From contig NZ_RFFH01000021.1 of NCBI RefSeq assembly GCF_003696265.1, positions 1 to 64,000 of the forward strand: a stretch of DNA of 64,000 bases. The letters are read 5' to 3'. Below, piece after piece: positions 25,929 through 34,830 of this stretch (within the stretch, counting starts at the first letter, position 1; every line of letters starts with the position of its first letter). The notes beneath the pieces were generated by a model. It worked only from the letters and a program-made list of their open reading frames with translations. It had not been told where the DNA came from and did not search any database. The DNA comes from Nocardia stercoris (GTDB taxonomy: Bacteria > Actinomycetota > Actinomycetes > Mycobacteriales > Mycobacteriaceae). Both the position numbers and the translations under genes were made by a program.

Positions 25929-27191
25929 TCAACAGTGGTTCGTGGTGAGAGTTGCCACGTCGACCGCGTCAGCCATCCGCTGATAGCCCGCAGGACTCGG
26001 ATGCAACCCGTCGGCACTCGCGTACGGTGCCGCCAGCGCCCTCGGGTTCACCGGATCCCGCAGTGCGGCATCGAAATCGACGACCGAGTCGCTGAGCTGC
26101 TGGCTGCGGATCCAAGTATCGACCTGCTGTCGGGCGGGCTCTGCGAAAGGCAGTATCCCGCCCGACAGTGTGCCCAGGTGCACACGCAGCCCGGCGGCGC
26201 GCAACCGGGCTATCAAGGTCTCGTAACCGGCGACGACCTGATCAGCAGAAGCATAGGGAAACTCCTTCACATCGTTGATGCCCTCCACGACGATCACGTC
26301 GGTCACGCCCGCCCGGTCGATGACATCGGAATCCAGGCGATCCAGAGCACTGACTCCCGTTGACGGAATGAGCACCCGGTTTCCGCTGATACCAGCGTCG
26401 ACCACGGACACCGGAAGCCCGACCGCATCCAGCCTGCGCTGCAGGAAGTCGGGATAGCGGGAGTCGGTGCCGACCAGGTCGAAAGAACCTGGCAGGCCAG
26501 CGGTTTCGAAGCCGTCGGTGATCGAGTCACCGAGCGCGACGACAGCCGAGACATCACCCGGCGCGAGGACATCGAGTCCCGACGCGACGAGCACCGCTGT
26601 CGTCCGTTGCGAGAAGGCCGCACCACCGACGTCGGCGGTGTGATCGCCCGACCCTGGAAGGGTGTAGTAACTGGTGGCGTTGCCGACCTGATGTTGGGTG
26701 AGCAGAGCCGCCGCGCCCGCGGTGTGGAATCCGATAGCGACCGGCTGCCAGGCGGTCACGGTCAGGTCGACGGGGTCGCTCACTATGTCGGTCCCGGGCG
26801 CAACAGTCACACCCGCCGCGCCACTGAAGGTGAGCGACCGCAGTGAACCCGGTTGCACCGCAGCTCCATCGGCCTGCGACGCAACGGTGGCCCGCTCGAT
26901 CGTCAGTGGCACTGACCGGTACCGGTTGCTCAGCCGCACACGCGTTTGTGCTCCCCCGCGATGCGGAGTGACAACCATCCGGTAGGTCTGATCGCCGGCC
27001 GCAAAGGTCAGTGTCCCGAACTCGTCCGCAACGCTGACGTTGTCGGAAGGCGCGGCGTACCAGCTGCTCACCCAGTGCGCGGCCGGGCACGCCGCGACCG
27101 CGGTCGCGACCGTTGAGGGCAGTCCGATTGCGGCGCTGCAGATCCCGAGCAGTAACGCGGCCAGTAGCCTGTGTATCGAACGCAAGGTCAC
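25929..27191 (-). CDS. Secreted SGNH/GDSL hydrolase, two-domain type
   Basis: A 420-aa protein with a signal peptide (LLAALLLGICSAAIG). An N-terminal beta-rich region of about 170 residues (HWVSSWYAAPSDN ...) precedes an SGNH domain. Its motifs are block I GDSITDG near 217-223, block II DAGISGNR, block III EGINDV and block V ADGLHPS with the catalytic His. This layout is common among secreted actinobacterial esterases acting on sugar esters. It is convergent with, and not closely similar to, the neighbouring hydrolase at 25067. Confidence 0.9.
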   Translation of the reverse strand: MTLRSIHRLLAALLLGICSAAIGLPSTVATAVAACPAAHWVSSWYAAPSDNVSVADEFGTLTFAAGDQTYRMVVTPHRGGAQTRVRLSNRYRSVPLTIERATVASQADGAAVQPGSLRSLTFSGAAGVTVAPGTDIVSDPVDLTVTAWQPVAIGFHTAGAAALLTQHQVGNATSYYTLPGSGDHTADVGGAAFSQRTTAVLVASGLDVLAPGDVSAVVALGDSITDGFETAGLPGSFDLVGTDSRYPDFLQRRLDAVGLPVSVVDAGISGNRVLIPSTGVSALDRLDSDVIDRAGVTDVIVVEGINDVKEFPYASADQVVAGYETLIARLRAAGLRVHLGTLSGGILPFAEPARQQVDTWIRSQQLSDSVVDFDAALRDPVNPRALAAPYASADGLHPSPAGYQRMADAVDVATLTTNHC

Positions 27192-27468
27192 GCCTTAACA
27201 CTGCGACCCAGCACACCCCGGAGCGGCGGAGACACGCTATCGGAAGCCATTAGTGATGTCGAAGCGGTCGACGGTGGGTTTCGTTACCGCCCAGAGGGCA
27301 TTACGAGACCTGAAACGCAGCATCTTCACCGCCCGTACGACACTGAACGCCTCCAGCGATCCGTATCGATCGACGATGCCACCGAGTAAGCGATCCGCCC
27401 TCGACCTCTGATCCATCAGTGTGGCCACGTTGCCCCGGACCATCCATGGGAAATCACCCATAGGCCGG

Positions 27469-27777
27469 TCAGCGGCTACGACGCCCGAGTCGGCCCCGGA
27501 CGATGTGATAGGCCGGCGCGCACAAGGCCACGCCCTCGACGGCTGTCATATGATCGGCAAGCACCCGGGCCAGCAGGAGCAAGATCACCCCGACCACCGT
27601 GATCGCTGTCACGGCCCGGCGAAACAGGAGTGGGTCCGAGAGAATCCGGAACCCGAACCCACGCCACGTCCGAGGGTCGGCTCGCCGCCCTCCCGGTCGC
27701 TCCGGACAACACGTCGGCTGGCGCGAATATCTCCGTGATGCCTCTGGCACCATTCGTCTGTCGACGCGTTCCGTCAT
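27469..27777 (-). CDS. Small predicted membrane protein, coupled to the upstream gene
   Basis: A 102-aa product with an Arg-rich N-terminus and one clear hydrophobic helix (AVTAITVVGVILLLLARVLA, about 55-74), ending in a basic tail. Its ATG overlaps the stop codon of the upstream gene as ATGA (27774-27777), which is the main reason for calling it. No family is recognised, and the N-terminal half could be spurious. Confidence 0.45.
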   Translation of the reverse strand: MTERVDRRMVPEASRRYSRQPTCCPERPGGRRADPRTWRGFGFRILSDPLLFRRAVTAITVVGVILLLLARVLADHMTAVEGVALCAPAYHIVRGRLGRRSR

Positions 27778-28715
27778 GGCCGCATTCCAAGCTGGTCGTA
27801 TTCCCAGCCTCGTTCGACGTCACGATGTTCGAGGCGCAGCCGGGCACTGCCGAGACGGACCTCGCATCGGTCGGACCCGAAGTGCCGAGCGGTGGCGCCC
27901 TCGACGCCCGCGAACGGGTCGGTCAGTGCCTGAGCGACGTCCGTGGCGGGAACCGATGAGCGTCCACCCCAGCGAACAACCCATTCATCACCGGTTCCCC
28001 AGCAGTAGGTGAACGAACCCGCGTCCTGATCCGGGCGATTCTCCCGACCCCAGATCAGTTCGCGGACAGCCCATTTCTTGTCAGGGTGCGCGAGTCTCAT
28101 TCGAGCGAGCAGCCCGGATAGCAGGATCTGGACGTCGCTGGTCATGTGTGGCGCAGCTGCCAGGTCGTCGTACTCCCGGGCGGTCAGCTCGCGATCAGGG
28201 CGGAGTAACACTTCCTTGCAAGACAAGATCACCGGATGGCATGAGGCGGGGAGTTTCCCGCGCAGGGTATGGGAGACGTATCGGAACGAGATGATGCTGT
28301 TGGTGGGCAGGTGCCGTAGTTGCAGCGCTGGATACTTGCCGCTGGTGACCCCATCGACCCGGATGCCGGGGAATCCGTCGAGCGTCTTCGCAAGATGACC
28401 CGGCATGTAGGTGAGGATGGCGAAGTCGTTGTAGCGCGGGGAGTACGTGAGAGTGTTTGCCAATAAGCCACGGACATCGCGCCAAGCTCTCGTGCGGGGG
28501 TCGCCGGGTTCGATGCAATGATGGGGAGCCATCTCGGTATTCAGTAGCCGAAGGGCGAGCAAGGCCCGCAATCGCAGTTGCTGCTGGTCGCACTCGTCGA
28601 GACCGACGTCCTTGCGGCGGATTCCGTGCTGAGCTGCCCACAGTGGCTCACCGGTGTATCGGGCCCGCTCGGCAGTGAGCTGAGCGTGGGTGAAGGTATG
28701 GGTCGTCTTGGGCAT
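27774..28715 (-). CDS. Protein of unknown function
   Basis: A 313-aa product starting MPKTTHTFTHAQLTAERARY. I chose the ATG at 28715 because GGAG lies seven bases upstream; an upstream in-frame start at 28760 has poorer support. The protein is soluble, Arg/Leu-rich and has no signal peptide. It contains TYMPGHLAKTLDGFPGIRV and a C-terminal part with several Trp residues (WVVRWGG). I see no catalytic motif. It overlaps the small membrane-protein gene by four bases, so the two are probably co-translated. Confidence 0.65.
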   Translation of the reverse strand: MPKTTHTFTHAQLTAERARYTGEPLWAAQHGIRRKDVGLDECDQQQLRLRALLALRLLNTEMAPHHCIEPGDPRTRAWRDVRGLLANTLTYSPRYNDFAILTYMPGHLAKTLDGFPGIRVDGVTSGKYPALQLRHLPTNSIISFRYVSHTLRGKLPASCHPVILSCKEVLLRPDRELTAREYDDLAAAPHMTSDVQILLSGLLARMRLAHPDKKWAVRELIWGRENRPDQDAGSFTYCWGTGDEWVVRWGGRSSVPATDVAQALTDPFAGVEGATARHFGSDRCEVRLGSARLRLEHRDVERGWEYDQLGMRP

Positions 28716-29293
28716 CACGTGTCTCCATGCTGTCCAGGCGCAGCACAAGGACACGCGCAATTGCGCAGACCGACGCTGTATGTGACTCTTGCAGATTCAC
28801 GCCTCCGCGTGATTGCCCACTACACGATGCCTGGATAGATCGCGCGGTGGTCGCCTCGGATTCTGCCGCCGAGCAACCAATGTTGTGCGCCACAGGTTAC
28901 ACGGCGGCCAGCCAGGTTGTCGAGACGATGGCGTGTGCTCCACAGACTACTACCGCGAGAACAGTTGACTGACCCTCGTTGGGGTTCAGTGACATTCGGG
29001 CAAGATCTGGAATTCCGTCCTCGGGCCGTCGATGACACCGCGACCGACCGCCAGGTTGTTGGCGTGGGGCTACAAGGCCGTGCAGGACCGAAGCAACTCA
29101 GACGGGGCGAGCGATCCGGTACAGGTGCTCACTGGCGGCAGCGCACTCGCCTGGCCAGTTCCCGCGCAATTGCCAGACGATTGTGTGACGTCGCGAGAGG
29201 CCGCGCTGTTGCGCGCCGCGTGTCACCAGCCCGAACCTTGCTGGAAAGTCGCGCCGGAACTGCCAAGATGCCTGGGTCTGTGACTACTTCGGC
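28716..29293. other. Intergenic region without a supported gene
   Basis: Open frames here are short and show no family resemblance. It presumably contains the promoter of the unknown gene at 28715 and the 3' end of the NLR-like operon. No RNA gene or clear terminator hairpin was found. Confidence 0.45.
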
Positions 29294-31939
29294 CTATCGG
29301 GGTTCGGGGTTGCGCTCTATGCCTTCCGGATCGGCTCCGCCGGCTGGAGACGTGGTCAGATCGGGAAGACCCAGTTCGGTGCGACACTGGGCGATTCCCT
29401 CGCGAGCGTTGGCGAATTCGAGGCGGCTCTGGATCGATCGCGCGATATCGCTTGCAGCTGTGAACTCTTCAACAGCTCGGCGGTGGTCTCCTGCGAGGAC
29501 CAGGGCACGTCCGATGTAGTTGAGCGTCACTGCTTCACCCCACCGATTCCCGGTCTCACGGTAGATCTGCAGCGAGCTGCGCAGCGCAGTGGCCGCCAGC
29601 TCGTGTGCTCCGAATCCAGCATGGGCAACTCCCAGTTGTGCCAGCGAATACGCCTGTCCTTCCAGCGCGCCGATTTCACGGAACCGCGCCAATGCCTGGG
29701 AAATCCGCCCGATCGCACCGCTGTAGTCACCCATTCGTTCGTAGAGGGCGCCGAGCCTGGCCATTCCCTCCGCCTCGCCGCGGCGGTCCTCGAACATGCG
29801 GTGCAGGTCGATTGCGCGGGTATAGAGATCAACGGCCTCCCGATGGTTTCCACGGTGGCTGTGGACGTTGCCGAGGCCGATCTGCGCTCTGGCGAAGGAG
29901 TTCTCGTCTCCGCATTCTCGGTAGAGGGTGCAGGCTCGCGTGTAGTGCGCGGCCGCCAGGTCGTGGCGACCGGTCTGCCAATAGATGTTGCCGAGGTTCA
30001 GTTCGGTGTCGGCCTCACCGCGCAGCTCGCCGATCTCCCGGTACAGCGCCTGGGCGCGGCGGTGGTGCTCGATCGACTCGGTGTGGTTGCCCGTCAGCCG
30101 ATGAACGATGCCGAGATCGTCGAGAGTGTCGGCGACCCGGCGCAGGTTGCCGGTCTCGCGGTACAGAGTCAACGCGTGGTCGAGCAGCTCCACAGCACCG
30201 GTGTAGTCGCCGGTGAACTGCCGCACCATGCCGAGATTCTCGTAGATGTTCGCCTCGCCCAGACGGTTCCCGAGGTCGCGGTAGATCGCCAATGCCTCGT
30301 TATATTGCTCGGCGCTCTCGTCGTAGCGACCGGATGCAAAGCAGGTGGTTCCGATGTTGCTGAGGGCGTTGGCCTCACCCAGCCGGTTGCCGATAGCACG
30401 GTAAGCGATCAAGGCTGCGGAGTGGTATTCGGCTGCGTCAGCCGGCAGGCCTGAACGTAGGTGCGCAAACCCCAGATTGTCCAGAGCGACAGCCTCACCG
30501 AGACGATCACCGAGACGCCGTGCGGTCGTTGCGGCGTGGTGATGAAGCTCTCGTGCGAGCGTCCAGGGCCCGTCCTGATCGAGCAGGCCAGCCACTGCGT
30601 CCGCCAACCGCGGAAGGACCGACGGGCTGATGCGGTCGGCATAGGCGAAGCACGCGAGAAGGTTCGGCCGCTCGGTGCGCATCCACACGACCGCGTCCGA
30701 GTGCCCGTCGAAGGCCGGTTCGCTCGTCGTGCAATAGCCTTCGTGTGGAACCTTCGGCCCGGGCGACAGGTATCCGCCGGCTTCGACCGCAGTTGTCACG
30801 AAGTAGTCCAGCAGACGCTGCATGGCGGCCGCCGCCGGAGCGTCTGCGTCGGGAGTCAGCCGCCGACCGTATTCGCGGAGCAGGTCGTGCACGCGATAGC
30901 GACCGGAGTCAGTCTCCTCCACCAGGTGTTCGATGTAGAGCTCTTCGAGCTCGACGCGGACCTGCCGCGCTTCGAGGCCGGTCATCGCCGCTGTCGCGCG
31001 AATGTCGATGTCGGCACCGGGATACAAGCAGAGGTACCGGAACAGCGTCTGCCGGACCTCGGGAAGGCTCTCGTAGGACATGCCGAAGGCGACATCGACT
31101 GCACGGTCACCGACGCTGAACTCAGCGATTCGTTCTGTCCTGGCACTGAATTCGGCGGCGAGCCCGGCAACCGTCCACCTCGGATGGTGGGCCAGCCTGC
31201 CGGCGAGCAGCACGATCGCCAGCGGGAGGTGGCCGCACAGCTGGACGAGCTCCTCGACTGCCGCACGGTCCGCCGCTGTGGTCGACGGTCGGTCAGCCAG
31301 GGTGGTGAACAAATCAGCGGCCGGTCCAGGTGCGAGCATGCCGAGGTTGAGCGGCTTGGCCCCGTCGAGCGCGACCAGCCGTCTGCGGCTTGTGATCAAC
31401 GTCAGGCACTGACTTTCGGTGGGCAGCAGGGGTTCGATCTGAGCAGGGTTTCGGGCGTCATCGAGGACGAGGAGGATTCGCTTTCCGGCGAGTCGGTCCA
31501 ACCAGAGACGATGCCGCCCGGGCAATGTCTCCGGGATGAGGCGGGGATCGGTGCCGAGCTCGATCAGTAACTCCGCCAATAGTTCCGAGGGATCGACCGG
31601 CGCCCGTCCGGGCGTGTGTCCGTGGAGCTCGACGAAGTGCTGGCCATCAGGGAAGTCGCTGGCCAGCAGGTGTGCAATGCGGGTCGCGAGAGCGGTCTTC
31701 CCTACCCCGGCCATCCCGTCGATGGTGTAGATGCGCATCGAGCTCGATACGCTGATCGAGTCGAGGATCTGTCCGACTTCGTCGTCGCGTCCGAGGAAGT
31801 GGGCGGGGTCGCGGCGCAGGGTGCTGGTCAGCGCCAGTCGCACTGCAGGCGGCTGTCCTGTGGCGACGGTGATATAGCCGTGGTTGCCGCCGGTTACGTT
31901 GACCTGGCGGGCGGTGTCGCCGGCCGTGAACTCGGGCAC
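29294..31939 (-). CDS. NLR-like NB-ARC/TPR protein with an N-terminal amyloid-type motif
   Basis: An 881-aa STAND-type protein. Residues 10-26 (ARQVNVTGGNHGYITVA) match the C-terminus of the protein encoded just upstream. The NB-ARC ATPase follows, with Walker A GMAGVGKT (75-82), Walker B RILLVLDD (154-161) and the ITSRRR sensor. A winged-helix region leads into a run of TPRs (about 450-870, YRETGNR-x-GEA and LGNV/LGIV repeats) ending in a basic tail. It lacks the N-terminal DNA-binding domain of SARP regulators. The start is a GTG preceded by AAGGA. In this architecture the TPRs sense a ligand, ATP drives oligomerisation, and the N-terminal motif seeds assembly of the partner effector. Confidence 0.85.
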   Translation of the reverse strand: MPEFTAGDTARQVNVTGGNHGYITVATGQPPAVRLALTSTLRRDPAHFLGRDDEVGQILDSISVSSSMRIYTIDGMAGVGKTALATRIAHLLASDFPDGQHFVELHGHTPGRAPVDPSELLAELLIELGTDPRLIPETLPGRHRLWLDRLAGKRILLVLDDARNPAQIEPLLPTESQCLTLITSRRRLVALDGAKPLNLGMLAPGPAADLFTTLADRPSTTAADRAAVEELVQLCGHLPLAIVLLAGRLAHHPRWTVAGLAAEFSARTERIAEFSVGDRAVDVAFGMSYESLPEVRQTLFRYLCLYPGADIDIRATAAMTGLEARQVRVELEELYIEHLVEETDSGRYRVHDLLREYGRRLTPDADAPAAAAMQRLLDYFVTTAVEAGGYLSPGPKVPHEGYCTTSEPAFDGHSDAVVWMRTERPNLLACFAYADRISPSVLPRLADAVAGLLDQDGPWTLARELHHHAATTARRLGDRLGEAVALDNLGFAHLRSGLPADAAEYHSAALIAYRAIGNRLGEANALSNIGTTCFASGRYDESAEQYNEALAIYRDLGNRLGEANIYENLGMVRQFTGDYTGAVELLDHALTLYRETGNLRRVADTLDDLGIVHRLTGNHTESIEHHRRAQALYREIGELRGEADTELNLGNIYWQTGRHDLAAAHYTRACTLYRECGDENSFARAQIGLGNVHSHRGNHREAVDLYTRAIDLHRMFEDRRGEAEGMARLGALYERMGDYSGAIGRISQALARFREIGALEGQAYSLAQLGVAHAGFGAHELAATALRSSLQIYRETGNRWGEAVTLNYIGRALVLAGDHRRAVEEFTAASDIARSIQSRLEFANAREGIAQCRTELGLPDLTTSPAGGADPEGIERNPEPR

Positions 31940-31955
31940 CGGAATTCCTTGACGC

Positions 31956-32342
31956 TCAGGCCATGTTGATGGTGCCGGTGTTGCCGCCTTGGATATTCAC
32001 TTGGCGGGCGTCTTCACGGGCGATCGCGACGAACCGGCCGGTTTCATGTAGACCGTCGGCCTCGGCGATCAACAGTTTGAGCTGATCAGCGAATACTCGG
32101 TCCACACGTGCCAGTGAGTCAATCGACTCCGCCACCACGCTCTGGGCTGCGGCGGTCGGCTCCTCGCCGAGAGCCGCGAGAGCCGCTGTGCTCGTGGCAT
32201 GACCGACGAACCTGCGGCTGATGAGTTCGTGTACGCGTTTCACGCCGTCCCAGGTGCTACTGCCGGCGTCCTTCGCAAGTCCTTCACCGAACTTGGAGGC
32301 CAGCAACGCAGCCGCTGCGATTCCTATCGACACTGGCTCCAC
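31956..32342 (-). CDS. Small helical putative cell-death effector with a C-terminal amyloid-type motif
   Basis: A 128-aa protein. I chose the GTG at 32342 because GGGGAGG lies six bases upstream; an extended frame to 32426 looks non-coding. It starts VEPVSIGIAAAALLASKFG, an amphipathic or hydrophobic helix, followed by further helices (about 30-108). It ends ARQVNIQGGNTGTINMA (112-128). Eleven of those 17 residues are identical to the N-terminal motif of the downstream NLR-like protein, and the genes are 16 bases apart. Small helical domains with such C-terminal motifs (Bell-type) are proposed membrane-disrupting effectors in multicellular bacteria. Function is inferred from architecture. Confidence 0.8.
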   Translation of the reverse strand: MEPVSIGIAAAALLASKFGEGLAKDAGSSTWDGVKRVHELISRRFVGHATSTAALAALGEEPTAAAQSVVAESIDSLARVDRVFADQLKLLIAEADGLHETGRFVAIAREDARQVNIQGGNTGTINMA

Positions 32343-32695
32343 GTGATACCTCCCCGACTCCACCCAAGTATAGGAACCTGCGGTAGCCCTGTGTGGCCCA
32401 ATATATTTCGTGAGGCCCTCCGCCACGGCTCACGGGCACCGAGGTCGACTTCGGCGACATCACCATCCGCATGCGCGGCGCGCTGGTGACCGCTTATCCG
32501 TTCTGATTCCGGATGTCGTTCTCGGGCAAGGCTATCCACCGCCCGTCGCTGTCGCGGGTCAGGAGGCGTTCTTCGAAGGGCATGTGCACGCCGAACGTAC
32601 GCTCGGCGGTGTCCCGACGGATGCAATCCAAGGCTGCACGCTCAGGACTGCTGCGTCCCTGTCGCGGCCGGGCGATGCGCCGGCTGAGAGCCGGG
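32343..32695. other. Gene debris
   Basis: Two coding-like tails meet here. On the plus strand a frame ends at 32506 with EVDFGDITIRMRGALVTAYPF. On the minus strand a frame ending at 32494 has TFGVHMPFEERLLTRDSDG and ALPENDIRNQNG. Neither has an intact upstream part or a recognisable family. The region looks like remnants left by rearrangement next to the truncated IS end at 33091. Confidence 0.4.
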
Positions 32696-32876
32696 TCACC
32701 GCCTGAAACGCCGCCACGCCGCCCTTGAGCCGCAGAACCCCGACAAGCACGACGGCCACGTCGAGCTCGCGGTGGCGGTCGAGCATGAATGCCACCATAA
32801 TCCGAAGCTCGGACCGACCGTGGAATTCCTTGCCGTGGAGTGAGGCGCGGCAGCCGTATTCGGTGACGGTGCGTCG

Positions 32877-33037
32877 TCGAGGGCTTTCTTGATCCACAAC
32901 CGCAGCGTCTCGTGATGCACGTCGACCATCGGGCCGATCGCGCGGGCGGCGGCGTAGGCGGATCCGTACTCATCGAGCCGTTCCAGAGCCAGGCGCACGG
33001 CCTTCTCCCGGACCTCGGGCGGGTAACGCTTCGACAT
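32877..33037 (-). pseudogene. Truncated IS3-family OrfA (IS6110-like element)
   Basis: The frame starts MSKRYPPEVREKAVRLALE and runs to about LRLWIKKALDD, the helix-turn-helix N-terminal half of an IS3-family OrfA. After that the reading frame leaves the family, with no leucine zipper and no OrfB, so only the first half survives. It starts 55 bases inside the left terminal repeat at 33072-33091, the normal spacing. The exact downstream breakpoint is approximate. Confidence 0.7.
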
Positions 33038-33071
33038 GATGGGGACCATCTTCCTCAAAGAAGGAAGCGGC

Positions 33072-33091
33072 CCCAAATCCGTGACGGTTCA
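33072..33091 (-). repeat. Left terminal inverted repeat of the truncated IS3 element
   Basis: Identical over 20 bases to 76-95 and abutting the cut end of the P450 fragment. Here the repeat starts an element on the minus strand, whereas at 76-95 it ends one on the plus strand. The two copies are therefore oppositely oriented elements of one type. Confidence 0.75.
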
Positions 33092-33092
33092 G

Positions 33093-33263
33093 TCAGCCGG
33101 TGATCAGCCACCCGGTGCTGGAGTCGGGGAACCGGACATGATGCACCGGTCCGAGAGCATGCAGCCGATCGTAGGAGGCATGCGGATCCACCGCGAAGTC
33201 GTCGGGCAGATCGATCGGCTCCGGCATCAGTTCGGCTGGTACACAAGCAGTTTCATTCCCCAT
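33093..33263 (-). pseudogene. N-terminal fragment of a cytochrome P450, cut by an IS end
   Basis: The minus-strand frame from the ATG at 33263 reads 56 codons and includes DDFAVDPHASYDRLHALGPV and HHVRFPDSSTGWLITG. This matches the start of actinobacterial P450s (DP-x-Y-x-RL-x-GPV, then a W-x-VT strand). It ends at a stop directly before the IS terminal repeat at 33091. The oxygen-binding and heme-Cys regions are absent from the window, so the gene is dead. It diverges from the regulator at 33374, which may once have controlled it. Confidence 0.65.
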
Positions 33264-33373
33264 GACCGGGACGCTATCAGCGGTGCGCCAACTATGCTCC
33301 CGGGCGGAAGTACCCCATCAGTGCATACACTCGCACTGTACATACCGACCGACCTGATCAGGATCTGCCGAGG

Positions 33374-34183
33374 ATGGACGCACCCGGAACCCCGACACTG
33401 GGGCAGTACCTCACAACGCTGCGACACCGAGAGGAGCGCCGACGACACGAGGTGGGGCTGCTTCTCCCGAGCCGGAAGTTCAGCCGGGAGAAGGCCGCAG
33501 GTGAGGCACACATCACCGCGAGCTACCTGACGAAGCTGGAGCGAGACGAAGCCGGACGGGTCGATATCGACATCCTGCGATTGCTGACCAAGAGCTATCA
33601 CGCCGACGACGCCGAGTGGCGATACGTCTGCGACCTGGCCGGTTACGCCGCGCCCTACGCAACCCTTGCGGGGTTGGAGCCCACGATGGACATGCCGGCA
33701 CTCGAGGTCTTCCAGGACGCGGTGACCGACATCATGCGATCCGAAATGCACGAGGCCACAAACGATACCGTGGCGTTCTACACCCCCCAACGACGGTTGA
33801 TCGCAGCGAACCGCGCCTACTTCGAGACGCATCCGACCCACAAGCCAGGCATCTACCTGCTCGAATGGTGTTTCACCAGCGCAGCGAAGGAAGAGATGGT
33901 CAACTGGCACGAGGCGGTGGCCTGGGGCGTCGCGTGGCACCGAGGGATCATGGGCCGCTACGGCCACACCACCTGGGCCCAGGAATCACACCGCCGCCTG
34001 TGGCAATTCCCCGAGTTCCAGCAGATGTGGGAAGCGAACGAAGTGGGGTACTCACTCGCGATCGCAGCGGAACAGATCGTGCGAGTTGGCGACAGGCAAT
34101 TCTCCTTGGTGATGGAGAACTGGCAGATGCAACACGATCTCCCCATCATCCGGACCCGGTGCAAACTCAAGCCGCTCACATAG
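33374..34183 (+). CDS. XRE-family regulator with MmyB-like ligand-binding domain
   Basis: A 269-aa protein. The N-terminal helix-turn-helix (about 8-80, including ASYLTKLERDEAGRVDIDIL) precedes a PAS-like MmyB domain (about 105-260). Typical pieces of the latter are VAFYTPQRRLIAANRAY, YLLEWCFT and VEWH-like VNWHEAVAWGVAWHR. This domain is thought to bind a hydrophobic ligand such as a fatty acid. Such regulators commonly sit beside oxidoreductase genes; here the divergent partner is a ruined P450. Length and domain order are normal. Confidence 0.85.
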   Translation: MDAPGTPTLGQYLTTLRHREERRRHEVGLLLPSRKFSREKAAGEAHITASYLTKLERDEAGRVDIDILRLLTKSYHADDAEWRYVCDLAGYAAPYATLAGLEPTMDMPALEVFQDAVTDIMRSEMHEATNDTVAFYTPQRRLIAANRAYFETHPTHKPGIYLLEWCFTSAAKEEMVNWHEAVAWGVAWHRGIMGRYGHTTWAQESHRRLWQFPEFQQMWEANEVGYSLAIAAEQIVRVGDRQFSLVMENWQMQHDLPIIRTRCKLKPLT

Positions 34184-34830
34184 CCCATGTAGCCGTCGCT
34201 GAAGCTGTTCAGGTCAATCGCCCAGACAGGCCGGGAGACTTCATCGTCCCCCGCCATGTGTCGGTGACGTCGGTCGCCGACTCCGATCTCGCCACTGATT
34301 CGCCTGAACGGCCACGCTGCGGGACAACGCTGTCCCGCAGCCGATCCCGGTGACGCGCGCTACGAGTCGAGACCCTGCCGGCGTGCCTCCTCGGACAGCG
34401 CGGTGTAGCCGCTGGTCGTGATCCGCCACTTCGGCGTCCCTGCCGGCGTGACGCGTTCGGCGTAGCGGCGGGTGTGAGATCGGAGATCACTTCGGCCAGG
34501 CCATCACTCAGCGCATGCCCCCGGGAGCCGGGCAACAGGCCAGATGCAGAATTCGGCGTTCCTCACTACACCGGCAGGAGTGATCCATACCGGTCGCCGA
34601 CAGGCCCGGGTCAGATAGGTTCGCGAAACCGTACTCCCACACGGTGATCGCGACCAGATGGTGTACCACTCATTGCAGTCGGTGGCATCCATGAGCCCGG
34701 CGATGCCGCCCCTGGTACTGGGATTCGCTGCTTCCGGTGCCGAGATAGGGCATCGCGATGCAGGCGATGATTACCAGCACGCAGGGAACGACGGGAATCA
34801 GAAGTTGAGCCATGACCGATGCCCTCACTG
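34184..34830. other. Intergenic region holding a small gene remnant
   Basis: On the minus strand a stretch ending at 34366 reads RRYAERVTPAGTPKWRITTS followed by GYTALSEEARRQGLDS and a stop. This looks like the C-terminal tail of a small DNA-binding (winged-helix type) protein, but the frame is closed after about 44 codons and no start is seen. The rest of the stretch shows no supported gene. Confidence 0.4.

Noticed and set aside
29483..31570. Plus-strand open frames antisense to the NLR-like gene
   Set aside because: The minus strand carries clear Walker motifs and TPRs. The antisense frames have no motifs or ribosome sites.
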